Assembly: GCA_024279675.1 (NCBI GenBank)
Contig: JAJRRG010000170.1
Span: 1-38,565, forward strand
Source: Alphaproteobacteria bacterium
GTDB taxonomy: Bacteria; Pseudomonadota; Alphaproteobacteria; Rhizobiales; Devosiaceae
Length of the DNA stretch: 38,565 nt
Direction: 5' to 3'
A program made the position numbers and the translations under genes. Under the pieces are notes generated by a model. That model was not told the DNA's origin, made no database searches, and worked only from the letters and a program-made list of their open reading frames with translations. Each line of letters opens with the position of its first letter. Positions within the stretch are counted from its first letter, which is position 1. This document shows, one piece after another, positions 24,584-32,728 of this stretch.

Positions 24584-25317
24584 GCACGATTTCAAGAATT
24601 TCGCCAAAAGGCCTGTTGCAATTGGCATCAAGTGACCTACGCAATATCTCGCGTGACCCAACGCTACTTGGGGTATTGATCATGTCAGTGCTCCTTACAA
24701 TTCTATTCCTATTCTTTGAGGAAAGGATGAATAGTGCTGTGCTGGCGACGTTTTCTCTACCTGACTTTTCTAAGTATATTGCCCCGATTGTTCTTATTAT
24801 GCCCGCCTATTTGCTTGGTTGGGTCATCGGATTTCTAATCCTTGAAGAACGGGATGAGGGACCGTTGCTAGCCCTTGATGTGACGCCTCTGGGCAAACAG
24901 GGGATTGCCCTATACCGCGCCTCTTTTACTTTCTGTCTGGCTGCCATTCTTTCTTGTTTTGCAATTCCCTTTTTATTTCCAGACATTTCATTTCTATTGG
25001 CGCTCACATTAATTTTATTGACCTCATTGCAATCCGCAATTGTTTCGTTCGCCATCCCAGCCATCGCAAACAATAAAGTTCAAGGTCTCGCTTTGACCAA
25101 GGTCATGAATTTATTCGCCATGGCCCCATTACTTACACTTATCCCCAGCCCATTTCGCTATATTGCCGGCTTTGTGCCTGCTTTCTGGATTGGGTAAATA
25201 TTGAAACTGTCAACTCTTCAATATTTGCCGATGGCCCTCGTACTAATTCTAGGCTTGCTATGCCACATTTTGGTGCTATTTTATTTTTATAGAAGATTAC
25301 TGTCGTGCTCTGCCTAA
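24580..25317 (+). pseudogene. ABC exporter permease 2 with in-frame TAA near the C-terminus
   Basis: ATG 24580 overlaps the preceding stop (ATGA). The frame encodes membrane segments up to FVPAFWIG and meets TAA at 25195-25197 (codon 206). It then continues open in the same frame as ILKLSTLQYLPMALVLILGL and on through FYFYRRLLSCSA to TAA at 25315. The continuation is a well-formed last transmembrane helix with a basic end, so the natural protein is probably 245 residues. The truncated form would lack the last helix and probably be non-functional. A single base change (for example AAA to TAA) explains it; error or mutation cannot be separated. Confidence 0.8.
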
Positions 25318-25357
25318 GTTCAAAATACTTAAGCAGTATCTGAAATTCGGGGAACCT

Positions 25358-25852
25358 ATGAAGTTTTTGAATATTGTCTTGTTTGCGCTCGTTAGTCTCA
25401 GTGCAGTCGTCGTACCATCCATTTCTGTTGCCCAAGGTGTTCATTTCCAACCTCAGGATGAGGCGACAATGGTTGCCTGTCATGAGGAGGCCATAAACGA
25501 CGTAGAGCGTGACAATTGTGTGGGTGCTGCGGCACGCCAATGTTTTGAAGAACCCAACGGCTTCACTACACTTGGAACCACCGAATGCTATTTACGCGAG
25601 GAAACATGGTGGGACAAACAACTCAACGAAAGCTACGCTGACCTGCGAGTGCGCCTGAGTTCTGAGCTATTTGCCGCCTTAAAGGAGGCCCAAGTCACAT
25701 GGATCGCTTTTCGCGATGCCAAATGTGATTTTGCCTACAAATTTTATGAAGAGGGGAGCATACGTCACATACTGTTCTCCAATTGTAAGCTTCGAACAAC
25801 GGCAGCGCGTGCCAACGATTTATCCAAAATCCTCCTAGACTGGATGGGCTAA
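25358..25852 (+). CDS. Secreted LprI-like protein (DUF1311)
   Basis: This 164-residue protein has a signal peptide (MKFLNIVLFALVSLSAVVVP, cleavage near VAQG). Its mature domain has the LprI/DUF1311 pattern: ECYLREETWWDKQLNESYAD, then LKEAQVTWIAFRDAKCDFAY, with spaced cysteines ending in SNCKLRTTAARA. Some family members inhibit lysozyme; others have no known role. Its stop overlaps by 4 bp the end of the convergent nucleotidyltransferase-fold gene. Confidence 0.88.
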   Translation: MKFLNIVLFALVSLSAVVVPSISVAQGVHFQPQDEATMVACHEEAINDVERDNCVGAAARQCFEEPNGFTTLGTTECYLREETWWDKQLNESYADLRVRLSSELFAALKEAQVTWIAFRDAKCDFAYKFYEEGSIRHILFSNCKLRTTAARANDLSKILLDWMG

Positions 25853-26463
25853 CTACGCACCGGCCAAGGCACGATGGTGAGTTCCGGCCAAATACTTTTA
25901 GCCCTTGCCGCCTTTTTCTCATGTGCAATCCGATTGTTTAAGGCCGGATTGGGCGTCACCCGAAATGAAAACATATCATCCAGACCAAAGGGAGCGACAA
26001 TTTTCAAACTATCATCATCAAGTAAGCGCACTCCAACCGCGTGACTTTTACTGGCAAATTTATCCAGCATATCTTGGGACGACGTAAGAGGAGCAAAACT
26101 ATGTCCAAATTTTTCCGGAGCCCACAGATGTACCCGCGCCTGATTTCGCAACTCAACGGGATGGGATAATTTGTCAAAACGTTTTTCAACACGCTTTATT
26201 TGTAAATCCTCAGCCCCATAACTTAAATCGGTGCCATCAAAATAGAACACGTCAAAATCATTGACCCCAGTCATATTTTTGCGGCTCGTCAAATAGTTCC
26301 ATACATTATTGTATATTGCCCCAGACACCAACAACCAGTCTGGCAAATCAAGCTCACGCATGCCCTCAAGTACATTCATCAGAATTGAATTGGAGCGGAT
26401 TATCATTTCAAGAGCCTGTTCCTGCTCCGACTTTAACAGACCTGAATATCGCATGTGTTCCAT
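25849..26463 (-). CDS. Nucleotidyltransferase-fold protein (DUF925/NTP_transf_6)
   Basis: This 204-residue cytoplasmic protein shows the family pattern LLVSGAIYNNVWNYLTSR near residue 45 and the acidic pair in NDFDVFYFDGTDLS near residue 68, consistent with the metal-binding site of the fold. It continues HPVELRNQARVHLW and ends with the conserved FGLDDMFSFRVTPNP block. Substrate is unknown for the family. It stands alone, convergent with the LprI-like gene. Confidence 0.85.
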   Translation of the reverse strand: MEHMRYSGLLKSEQEQALEMIIRSNSILMNVLEGMRELDLPDWLLVSGAIYNNVWNYLTSRKNMTGVNDFDVFYFDGTDLSYGAEDLQIKRVEKRFDKLSHPVELRNQARVHLWAPEKFGHSFAPLTSSQDMLDKFASKSHAVGVRLLDDDSLKIVAPFGLDDMFSFRVTPNPALNNRIAHEKKAARAKSIWPELTIVPWPVRS

Positions 26464-26523
26464 GACGAGAACCTATGCTGATTCTTGCTTGCACAAAAAC
26501 GGGGCTGCATTTTTAATTTTGTA

Positions 26524-26865
26524 CTAGTGAAGAGGCACATTTTGGCTGTGACAAAGACCATAGCCAAGGGCGGTTCCAGCCCCTGTTCCTAGGCCATCCG
26601 CGAGTAGGTCGCCAGCGTCAAATCCGGATCCTCCAGGGCGCGCATCATACACTTCCTTAGCAAACCCCGCCCCCATTCCAGCGGCTGCCCCTATAGCAAT
26701 GGATGTGTCAGGCTCACTTAAGCATGTCGCTAGAACTGAGATTATGCCCGTTGCTCCAAAGTGTATGAGTTTATCCGTGCCCACGCTCGCACAACCAGAT
26801 AATATACCAGAAAGCACAAGTGCTACGGCACTCGCCTTGATAATTTGTATAAGATTTTGTGACAT
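26524..26865 (-). CDS. Small lipoprotein with glycine-rich membrane-like core
   Basis: This is a 113-residue lipoprotein starting at ATG 26865. A type II signal peptide ends in the lipobox LSGC near residue 24. The mature part (DKLIHFGATGIISVLATCLS, then GAAAGMGAGFAKEVYDARPG) resembles the YfiM-type group of putative lipoproteins. It is Gly/Ala-rich and may associate with the membrane beyond its lipid anchor. Function unknown. Confidence 0.75.
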   Translation of the reverse strand: MSQNLIQIIKASAVALVLSGILSGCASVGTDKLIHFGATGIISVLATCLSEPDTSIAIGAAAGMGAGFAKEVYDARPGGSGFDAGDLLADGLGTGAGTALGYGLCHSQNVPLH

Positions 26866-27040
26866 GAGTTTTAATTCCGATACGTCCATATGCCCCTATT
26901 GCAAAACTTGGGTGCAATTGGCAACTAATTCAATTCTGTAACAAAAAGAGAATTTGTAAAAATTGCAAAGCCACACAGGCTATTTTGCCGGTACAAAATT
27001 TTTGGGTGACAAACATATTTTATTGCCCTAGGGTTTCACT

Positions 27041-27121
27041 ATGACCCACGCAAGCACCACATATTATTGGTATTTTAGTTATTCAAAGCACGAAGCGGAG
27101 AGTGGGCCGCGTTTGATCTAA
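27041..27121 (+). CDS. Aromatic leader peptide of the DAHP synthase attenuator
   Basis: This 26-codon frame encodes MTHASTTYYWYFSYSKHEAE followed by SGPRLI. It has an AGGG ribosome site at good spacing. Six of seven consecutive codons, TAT TAT TGG TAT TTT AGT TAT, specify Tyr, Trp, Tyr, Phe and Tyr. Such a run is expected for a peptide whose translation senses charged aromatic tRNAs. The stop lies inside a hairpin that precedes a perfect terminator, and the next gene makes the first enzyme of aromatic synthesis. It is too short to be a typical functional protein; its role is regulatory. Confidence 0.85.
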   Translation: MTHASTTYYWYFSYSKHEAESGPRLI

Positions 27122-27133
27122 ATTATCAAATGT
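27109..27133 (+). promoter_or_regulatory. Leader hairpin spanning the leader-peptide stop codon
   Basis: GCGTTTGAT (27109-27117) pairs with ATCAAATGT (27125-27133), allowing two G-T wobbles, with a 7-nt loop that holds the TAA. A second possible stem, GCGG (27095-27098) with CCGC (27107-27110), overlaps its base. These are the alternative structures expected in a ribosome-controlled attenuator. I could not compute energies, so the exact antiterminator is unresolved. Confidence 0.5.
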
Positions 27134-27147
27134 ATTTATTGTACCGC

Positions 27148-27171
27148 AACCGCCAGATGGGCGGTTTTTTT
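27148..27171 (+). terminator. Attenuator terminator upstream of DAHP synthase
   Basis: AACCGCC (27148-27154), a 5-nt loop and GGCGGTT (27160-27166) form a perfect stem, with a run of seven T covering 27165-27171. This is a textbook intrinsic terminator about 40 bp before the DAHP synthase start and 27 bp after the leader peptide stop. Confidence 0.85.
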
Positions 27172-27209
27172 ATGCGCTCAATCTGGTAAAATCCAAAAAG
27201 GACCAGACT

Positions 27210-28262
27210 ATGCCGCGCTCAACCGATGATCTTCGTATCAAAAAAATTACTGAAATTGATCCCCCCGAACAGGTGATTGAACAGTTTCCCCGCTCCGAAA
27301 TCGCAACACAAACTGTGCTTCGCTCCCGCGCGGCCATTCACAATATCTTGACGGGCAAAGACAATCGCCTGCTGGCAATTGTAGGCCCCTGCTCAATCCA
27401 CGACCCTGTTTCAGCTATGGAATATGCTACAAATCTCGCTCAACTACGCCAACAACTAAAAGGCGAGATGGAAATTGTCATGCGGGTATATTTTGAAAAA
27501 CCGCGCACCATTGTCGGCTGGAAAGGCCTGATCAACGACCCTGACCTAGACGGTAGTTTCAACATTGATCAAGGCCTGCGCAGTGCCCGCGAACTGTTGT
27601 TATCAATCAATAATCTGGGTCTGCCGGCGGCATGTGAATTCCTTGACATGACCACCCCGCAATATTTTGCTGATCTGGTATCATGGATTGCCATTGGCGC
27701 TCGCACAACAGAAAGTCAGGTTCATCGCGAGCTTTCCTCGGGCATATCCTGCGCCGTCGGTTTTAAGAACAGCACAGCGGGAGACGTACAAATTGCCATC
27801 GATGCTACGCGCTCAGCAGCCCAGCCCCATCATTTTATTGCAATCACTAAAGAGGGAAAATCGGCCATTGCCTCCACAGCTGGCAACCCGGATTGCCACG
27901 TCATTCTGCGTGGCGGACTTCAGCCCAATTTTGATGCCGACAACGTCAATTCCGCTTGTGAAAAAATCGGGAAGGCAGGTTTGCGTCCCATGGTTATGAT
28001 TGATGCCAGTCACGCAAATTCCTTTAAGGATCATAACAAACAACCCGGCGTACTCGCAGATATTGGTAAGCAGGTTGCAGGTGGCGACGGCCGCATTATG
28101 GGCATAATGGCTGAAAGTCATCTGGTTGCCGGTTCTCAAAAGCAAATTCCTGGGCAGGCACTAGTCTATGGCCAATCGATTACCGATGCATGCATGGATT
28201 GGGAGACGACGGAAACAGCCTTACGCGCCTTGGCTAAGGATGTCGCCCGGCGGAATAATTAG
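27210..28262 (+). CDS. aroG: 3-deoxy-7-phosphoheptulonate synthase, class I (AroFGH type)
   Basis: This 350-residue enzyme condenses phosphoenolpyruvate and erythrose 4-phosphate, the first step of aromatic amino acid synthesis. Type-specific motifs are LLAIVGPCSIHDPVSAMEYA near residue 53, MRVYFEKPRTIVGWKGLIND near 91, GARTTESQVHRELSSG, VGFKNSTAGD and the metal-site His in DASHANS. Length and N-terminal extension match AroF/AroG/AroH rather than the plant-like class II. The N-terminal feedback region is present, but which amino acid inhibits cannot be read safely. Translation starts at ATG 27210 after AAGGA. Expression is probably attenuated by Phe/Tyr/Trp supply through the upstream leader. 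Confidence 0.95.
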   Translation: MPRSTDDLRIKKITEIDPPEQVIEQFPRSEIATQTVLRSRAAIHNILTGKDNRLLAIVGPCSIHDPVSAMEYATNLAQLRQQLKGEMEIVMRVYFEKPRTIVGWKGLINDPDLDGSFNIDQGLRSARELLLSINNLGLPAACEFLDMTTPQYFADLVSWIAIGARTTESQVHRELSSGISCAVGFKNSTAGDVQIAIDATRSAAQPHHFIAITKEGKSAIASTAGNPDCHVILRGGLQPNFDADNVNSACEKIGKAGLRPMVMIDASHANSFKDHNKQPGVLADIGKQVAGGDGRIMGIMAESHLVAGSQKQIPGQALVYGQSITDACMDWETTETALRALAKDVARRNN

Positions 28263-28282
28263 CCTTTAGCTCAATACTCCCT

Positions 28283-28296
28283 CCCCCTCGAGGGGG
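28283..28296. repeat. C/G-run palindrome between convergent genes
   Basis: CCCCCTCGAGGGGG is a perfect 14-bp palindrome between the DAHP synthase stop and the convergent AhpD-like gene end. No T tract follows on either strand. It may be a repeated intergenic element or a factor-assisted terminator for both genes. Confidence 0.4.
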
Positions 28297-28330
28297 GGGA
28301 CACGCCAGGAGAATGCCGGTCTTGATAAAA

Positions 28331-28912
28331 CTATTCTTGTTCCGCCGCCATTGCCGCAACCCGTTTGCCAAAATCTGAATAGGAATGGGCCAGTTCCTTT
28401 TCACTATCCCGGCGAATGGAATGCACACTCGGATTTGCCACATAGTCAAAATTCACGCCGGTGCCCTCAATGATCCTATTCATCATATTAAACAGAGCGC
28501 ACACTTGCACCGCCTCATACAGCGCCTGTTCGCCCCAACCCGCCGCATAAATTGCGTCCGCATCCGCTGTAATGATTTTGCTAGGCAAGTTATTGAGCTT
28601 CTTCACATAATGTAAAATGGGTTTGAGCTTTTCCGCCACCGGCGCGCTGTCAATATCGGTAAGCAAGGCTTCAACGACCCCCTCCCCGATACCAAATGCC
28701 TTGGCATAAATCAGATGGGATTGGAAACAGAAATCACATGCGTTTAGCCCGGAGGTAAACGTTGCGATCAACTCCCGTTCGGCAATACTCAGTTCCCCCT
28801 CAGCCCGCAAAATGCCATCCGTATACTCCATCAAAGGCGCAACATTTTTCGGAAATGCCTTATAAAGATCAGATAAATGACTGGTTTCGGGCAGGCTGGT
28901 TAAAAAGGGCAT
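28331..28912 (-). CDS. AhpD-like/carboxymuconolactone decarboxylase-family peroxidase-related protein
   Basis: This 193-residue protein begins at ATG 28912 (an in-frame TTG six codons earlier is less likely). The catalytic motif CDFCFQSH (CxxCxxxH) near residue 59 is that of AhpD-like alkylhydroperoxidases. The family block AERELIATFTSGLNACDFCF and the later ALYEAVQVCALFNMMNRI agree with the peroxidase-related subgroup. It is a likely cytoplasmic thiol peroxidase or reductase; no partner gene is adjacent. Confidence 0.9.
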   Translation of the reverse strand: MPFLTSLPETSHLSDLYKAFPKNVAPLMEYTDGILRAEGELSIAERELIATFTSGLNACDFCFQSHLIYAKAFGIGEGVVEALLTDIDSAPVAEKLKPILHYVKKLNNLPSKIITADADAIYAAGWGEQALYEAVQVCALFNMMNRIIEGTGVNFDYVANPSVHSIRRDSEKELAHSYSDFGKRVAAMAAEQE

Positions 28913-29012
28913 GGCAAGTTTTCCAAACAAGAGGAGATATCGAAAAACTTAGTCCGATGTCGGCTTCATAATCAAACAAATAATCTGGCAAAATGAGTAT
29001 CCAGTTATAGAT

Positions 29013-29975
29013 TTAACGTCCGGACATGGGGGGAAGCCCACGAAATTCGCGTATAATATCCATTACCTCATAATCCAGTATTGGCGGAATAGCGCCCACG
29101 TCGACCAAATCAAACATAGAATCAATTATGTCGTCGGCCACTTCTGCACGCGTGTCGTCAACACCATTTTCCGCATAATCGGCGATCGCATCCAGTTCAA
29201 ATGGTTCCAGTTCGCGCTCATCCGGCCCCTCAACCCAAGACGACAAATAAACATGGGATGCCGTTTGGCTAGGCAACCAATCTCGTTTCATACTGGTAAG
29301 AGCTATTTGCCCAGTGCCACGCACAGGCGTCCCGGCATCATAAAGCCCAGTGGATTGATAAACATGCCGATTATTTGGCACAGAAACGCTAGATTCAGCA
29401 TTAAGCGCAATCAATTCAATTGGCGTATCAAATAACCCAGAAGAAAAAACACCAAGTGTCGCAGCCCCGGTTCTTTTGCGTTCAATGTTGCCAGAACTAA
29501 GCCCCCAAAACACCAGCTTTTCCTCCAAATTTTTCGTCGGTGTGAGCGTAATCGACAAACGATAGGGGGCATAATCTGGCCGCTTAGATGCCCGCGCGTC
29601 CGCATATTCAAAAATGGCATCCTTTAACGGGTTCTCATCATCATGGCGGTGAATGGTTTCAAGCACTTCCCCGGAAATGGAGAACGAACCATCAACCACC
29701 CCCTCGATACGGCAATTGAACTCATCGACTGGCTTTGGCGCTTCCCACGCACAGGCACGCATGTGGATATAGGTCAACGTACCCTCGCCGGAAATTTCAC
29801 CCGCATCATCAATGTTGAGTGTACTTGAAACATCAACGATCATATATTGCGCCGCATTCTCATACGCCATAACAGAAACACCACCTGTCAAAACGTAAGT
29901 AAATTCAGTTGCCACAGTCGCCCCAGCGCTCGTTAAAAGCATGGCAATTGCGGAAAATATTTTCGCGTACTTCAT
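29013..29975 (-). CDS. Secreted protein of unknown function
   Basis: This 320-residue protein has a signal peptide (MKYAKIFSAIAMLLTSAGAT, cleavage near VATEF). The mature part looks beta-rich (YVLTGGVSVMAYENAAQYMI, GEISGEGTLTYIHM) and acidic toward the C-terminus (DGPDERELEPFELDAIADYA-like region), with a pair of Cys in the first 100 residues (RACAWEAP, FNCRIEG). I do not recognise a family. It stands alone with gaps on both sides. Confidence 0.75.
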   Translation of the reverse strand: MKYAKIFSAIAMLLTSAGATVATEFTYVLTGGVSVMAYENAAQYMIVDVSSTLNIDDAGEISGEGTLTYIHMRACAWEAPKPVDEFNCRIEGVVDGSFSISGEVLETIHRHDDENPLKDAIFEYADARASKRPDYAPYRLSITLTPTKNLEEKLVFWGLSSGNIERKRTGAATLGVFSSGLFDTPIELIALNAESSVSVPNNRHVYQSTGLYDAGTPVRGTGQIALTSMKRDWLPSQTASHVYLSSWVEGPDERELEPFELDAIADYAENGVDDTRAEVADDIIDSMFDLVDVGAIPPILDYEVMDIIREFRGLPPMSGR

Positions 29976-30100
29976 AATGACCCTCTTAAAATTTCCAATA
30001 ATTATACTGCCATAATATCAACTAACACCTGAACTCAAGCTGAATGGAAGCGCACAATTTTATTAAATAGAGAGGGAATTTTAAGCGCCATTGTTTGCAC

Positions 30101-31285
30101 TTACCGTCGCAAAACATAGGGCGTCGTGTTGAGCTTTTCCACGCCATCGCCCTTAATCAAATATCCATCCTCAACCCGTAACCCGCCCCAGGGCGCATTG
30201 AACATGGGAATATCAACAGAAATAATCATATTTTCCTTGATAATTGCAGTGCTACTGGGGCCAAAAATGGGAGGCTCAAATTCAATCACACCTAAACTAT
30301 GTAGCCCCGAGTACAAAAAATAGTCCCCTAACCCGGCTTTCTCAACAATCGCGCGCCCAATCGCTTCTACCTCGCGGCCTTCAATTCCTGCCTTCAGTCC
30401 GGCAAAACACGCTTCCTGCGCCAAAATTGCAACATCGAGAGCACGCTCAATTACACCGCCCACATTGCCCAGTAACACCGGCCGACCAATGGCCGCGTGA
30501 TACCCCTCATAACGCGGGGTAATGGTAAGAAGCACCAGTTCGTCTGCCTCAATCTTACGAAAAGTAGAGCGCGCTAATATGGGGCGGCTATTGGGCCCGG
30601 AGGCAACAATCGTATCAATTCCGGTTCCCTCAGCCCCGGCCCTGCGCATCGCCCCCTCGATTTCTGCTGCCACTTGACGTTCATTCACCCCAACACCAAT
30701 CGTATCAAGCGCCGCCTGCAATCCAATTTGTGCGATGGCATAGGTGTGCTGAATAACAGCGATCTCAGCGGGGCTCTTTTGCGCACGAACATCACAAAGA
30801 GCACTCTCCACATCAATCCATTCTACCTCAAGCATTGCCCCATGAAACGCAGCCAAAAGATCCGCACTCATCAACCCACGCCCGCCAATGCCTACCCGTC
30901 GCACAGTCTTTGTGCCAAAGTGATTTTCCGCCATTATTTCAGCCAGGCTTTGCATGGACGTGAACGGATAGTCTTCATCCGGATGGGTAAACTCTTTTAA
31001 GATTCGGACATCTGAAATTTCCCCGGCCAAAAGCGCATACTCATCACTTTCCGGCCCCACCAGCATGACCGGCTTACCTTCACGCGCAAAAAGCACGCAT
31101 ACAGGCTCAAAATGCACAGGAAAATTTGCCATCCAACGGGCGTGGGCCGGGCCAAAGACGGCTCGATCATCCGCATAAGCCACCAGAAAATCCAGCTCTA
31201 GATCCGCCATCATCGCTTGCACTTTTCGCCAACGAACTGGATATTCACCACGTGGGATTGTTGGATTATGCTCTGTGTTTTTCAT
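30101..31285 (-). CDS. M24-fold (creatinase/Xaa-Pro peptidase family) protein lacking metal-binding Asp residues
   Basis: This 394-residue protein has the two-domain M24B architecture: an N-terminal creatinase-N domain (about 10-150) and a pita-bread domain (about 170-394). True metallopeptidases carry two Asp in the first metal motif. Here that region reads LLTITPRYEGYHAAIGRPVL, with neither Asp, while a later His (SGLHSLGVIEFEPP) and Glu (RVEDGYLI) remain. This points to a non-metal enzyme like creatinase or another lyase/hydrolase rather than an aminopeptidase. It is divergent from an MFS transporter that has its own MerR-type promoter. Confidence 0.82.
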   Translation of the reverse strand: MKNTEHNPTIPRGEYPVRWRKVQAMMADLELDFLVAYADDRAVFGPAHARWMANFPVHFEPVCVLFAREGKPVMLVGPESDEYALLAGEISDVRILKEFTHPDEDYPFTSMQSLAEIMAENHFGTKTVRRVGIGGRGLMSADLLAAFHGAMLEVEWIDVESALCDVRAQKSPAEIAVIQHTYAIAQIGLQAALDTIGVGVNERQVAAEIEGAMRRAGAEGTGIDTIVASGPNSRPILARSTFRKIEADELVLLTITPRYEGYHAAIGRPVLLGNVGGVIERALDVAILAQEACFAGLKAGIEGREVEAIGRAIVEKAGLGDYFLYSGLHSLGVIEFEPPIFGPSSTAIIKENMIISVDIPMFNAPWGGLRVEDGYLIKGDGVEKLNTTPYVLRR

Positions 31286-31382
31286 ATGAATAATTCCAAT
31301 ATCAGTAAAACCTAATTCGGCGAAGTGGCCTGACCATTTTAAGCGAATTTTGCATAACTGACAATCGTCAAAAAATATTTGC

Positions 31383-31413
31383 TTGACCTAAAGTCCCCTT
31401 TAGGAATTATGAA
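31383..31413 (+). promoter_or_regulatory. MerR-family-type promoter of the MFS gene
   Basis: The -35 TTGACC (31383-31388) and -10 TATGAA (31408-31413) are separated by 19 bp, longer than normal. The perfect 18-bp dyad CCTAAAGTCCCCTTTAGG (31387-31404) fills the spacer. This is the arrangement used by MerR/SoxR-family activators, which twist an over-long spacer. The start point would be near 31420, 60 nt before the MFS ATG. No MerR-type gene is in the window. Confidence 0.65.
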
Positions 31414-31479
31414 ACGGTTCATATAATTTGAACTCACCACGGAGTCACGCTCATTTTTGCCCCGCTTAAACAATTCAAT

Positions 31480-32676
31480 ATGACCGTCTGGTTGGTCATC
31501 ATCTCAACTTTGTTGAGCCGATTTGCCATGTTCATGGTATGGCCATTTCTGGCGATAATATTGCATCAAAAATTTAACTTGAATGAGTTTGAAATTGGCG
31601 CCTTTATTGCCTTTCCGATATTTGTTGGCGTCACCTTTGGGTTTTTCCTGGGTTACTTATCCGACCGCGTAGGCCGCCGAAAAATCATCATTATTGGACT
31701 GATAATTACCATTGCCTCCCTTCTAACAATGGCTTCAGCCGACTCTCTAGATTTCCTAATGTTGGGAATGCTGGGCCAATCAATTGCCCGTGGTATGGTC
31801 GAAAACCCCGGTCGGGCTTTAATGACAGATATGCTTCAAGACCGGGATGCCAAAGATTTGGCTCTGCAGGTGCGATATTTCGCACTAAATGTAGGTGCCG
31901 CCAGTGGCCCCCTAGTTGGCATCAATATCGGGCTCACCGGACAACAAACAACTTTTGCGTTGGTGGCGTTGGTTTATACAGTTTATGTGCTGGCAGCGCT
32001 TATAGTTTTTAAAATTCAGCCACCGCTTAAGCACACAAAAATGAACACCAATCAGTCTATAGGACAAGTCGTTGGCGTGCTCCGCGCCGATCATGCCTTT
32101 ATGCTGTTTGTTTTCGCAGCGCTATTGGCAGATATTGCCTATGGCCAAATCGATGCTGGCCTTTTGCAATATTTGCGTGTTGCAGGCTTTGATCAAATTA
32201 CAAAATTTTACGCAACACTCATCTTTATCAACGGCACGACCATTATCATTTTTCAATTCCCAATACTAAAGTTAATGGCAAATATTCCCCCATTACACAG
32301 GGCAGGTATAGGCGTGTTTACATTCATCATCGCCTTTATATCGTTCGCCTTAGCCCCAACAAATTCCAACATCGGCCTAATGTTTGCCATGTTTTTACTT
32401 AGCTTGGGCGAAGTTATCCTGTTCCCGACCCTTTCAATCATCGTTGATCGCATGGCACCCGATCATCTCAAGGGCAGTTATTTCGGGGCCGCGGCCCTTA
32501 GTGCATTTGGCTTTTCGTTGGCCCCCCTGTTAGGCGGCTTCTTGCTTCAGCAATTTGGCGGAATGACCCTGTGGATTTTCATGGCGTGTTTAAGCACGCT
32601 TGTTGGGGGGCTGTTTTTTTTGGCGGAGAGATTACGCGCTACAAAGTCAGCCGCACAAGCCGGTATTCGCCCATAA
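31480..32676 (+). CDS. Major facilitator superfamily transporter (DHA1-like)
   Basis: This 398-residue protein has twelve hydrophobic segments. The loop 2-3 signature is GYLSDRVGRRKIIIIG near residue 63, and a conserved region after helix 4 (GQSIARGMVENPGRALMTDM) resembles multidrug-type members. The ATG at 31480 has no good ribosome site; GGAG at 31441-31444 would suit an ATT at 31453, an unusual start, so the exact N-terminus is unsure. A MerR-type promoter upstream suggests induction by a toxic or oxidising compound. Confidence 0.92.
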   Translation: MTVWLVIISTLLSRFAMFMVWPFLAIILHQKFNLNEFEIGAFIAFPIFVGVTFGFFLGYLSDRVGRRKIIIIGLIITIASLLTMASADSLDFLMLGMLGQSIARGMVENPGRALMTDMLQDRDAKDLALQVRYFALNVGAASGPLVGINIGLTGQQTTFALVALVYTVYVLAALIVFKIQPPLKHTKMNTNQSIGQVVGVLRADHAFMLFVFAALLADIAYGQIDAGLLQYLRVAGFDQITKFYATLIFINGTTIIIFQFPILKLMANIPPLHRAGIGVFTFIIAFISFALAPTNSNIGLMFAMFLLSLGEVILFPTLSIIVDRMAPDHLKGSYFGAAALSAFGFSLAPLLGGFLLQQFGGMTLWIFMACLSTLVGGLFFLAERLRATKSAAQAGIRP

Positions 32677-32728
32677 TTCTGCTCACAATTATTCCATGAT
32701 GACCGATGGGCATTGCCTGACTTCAAAC

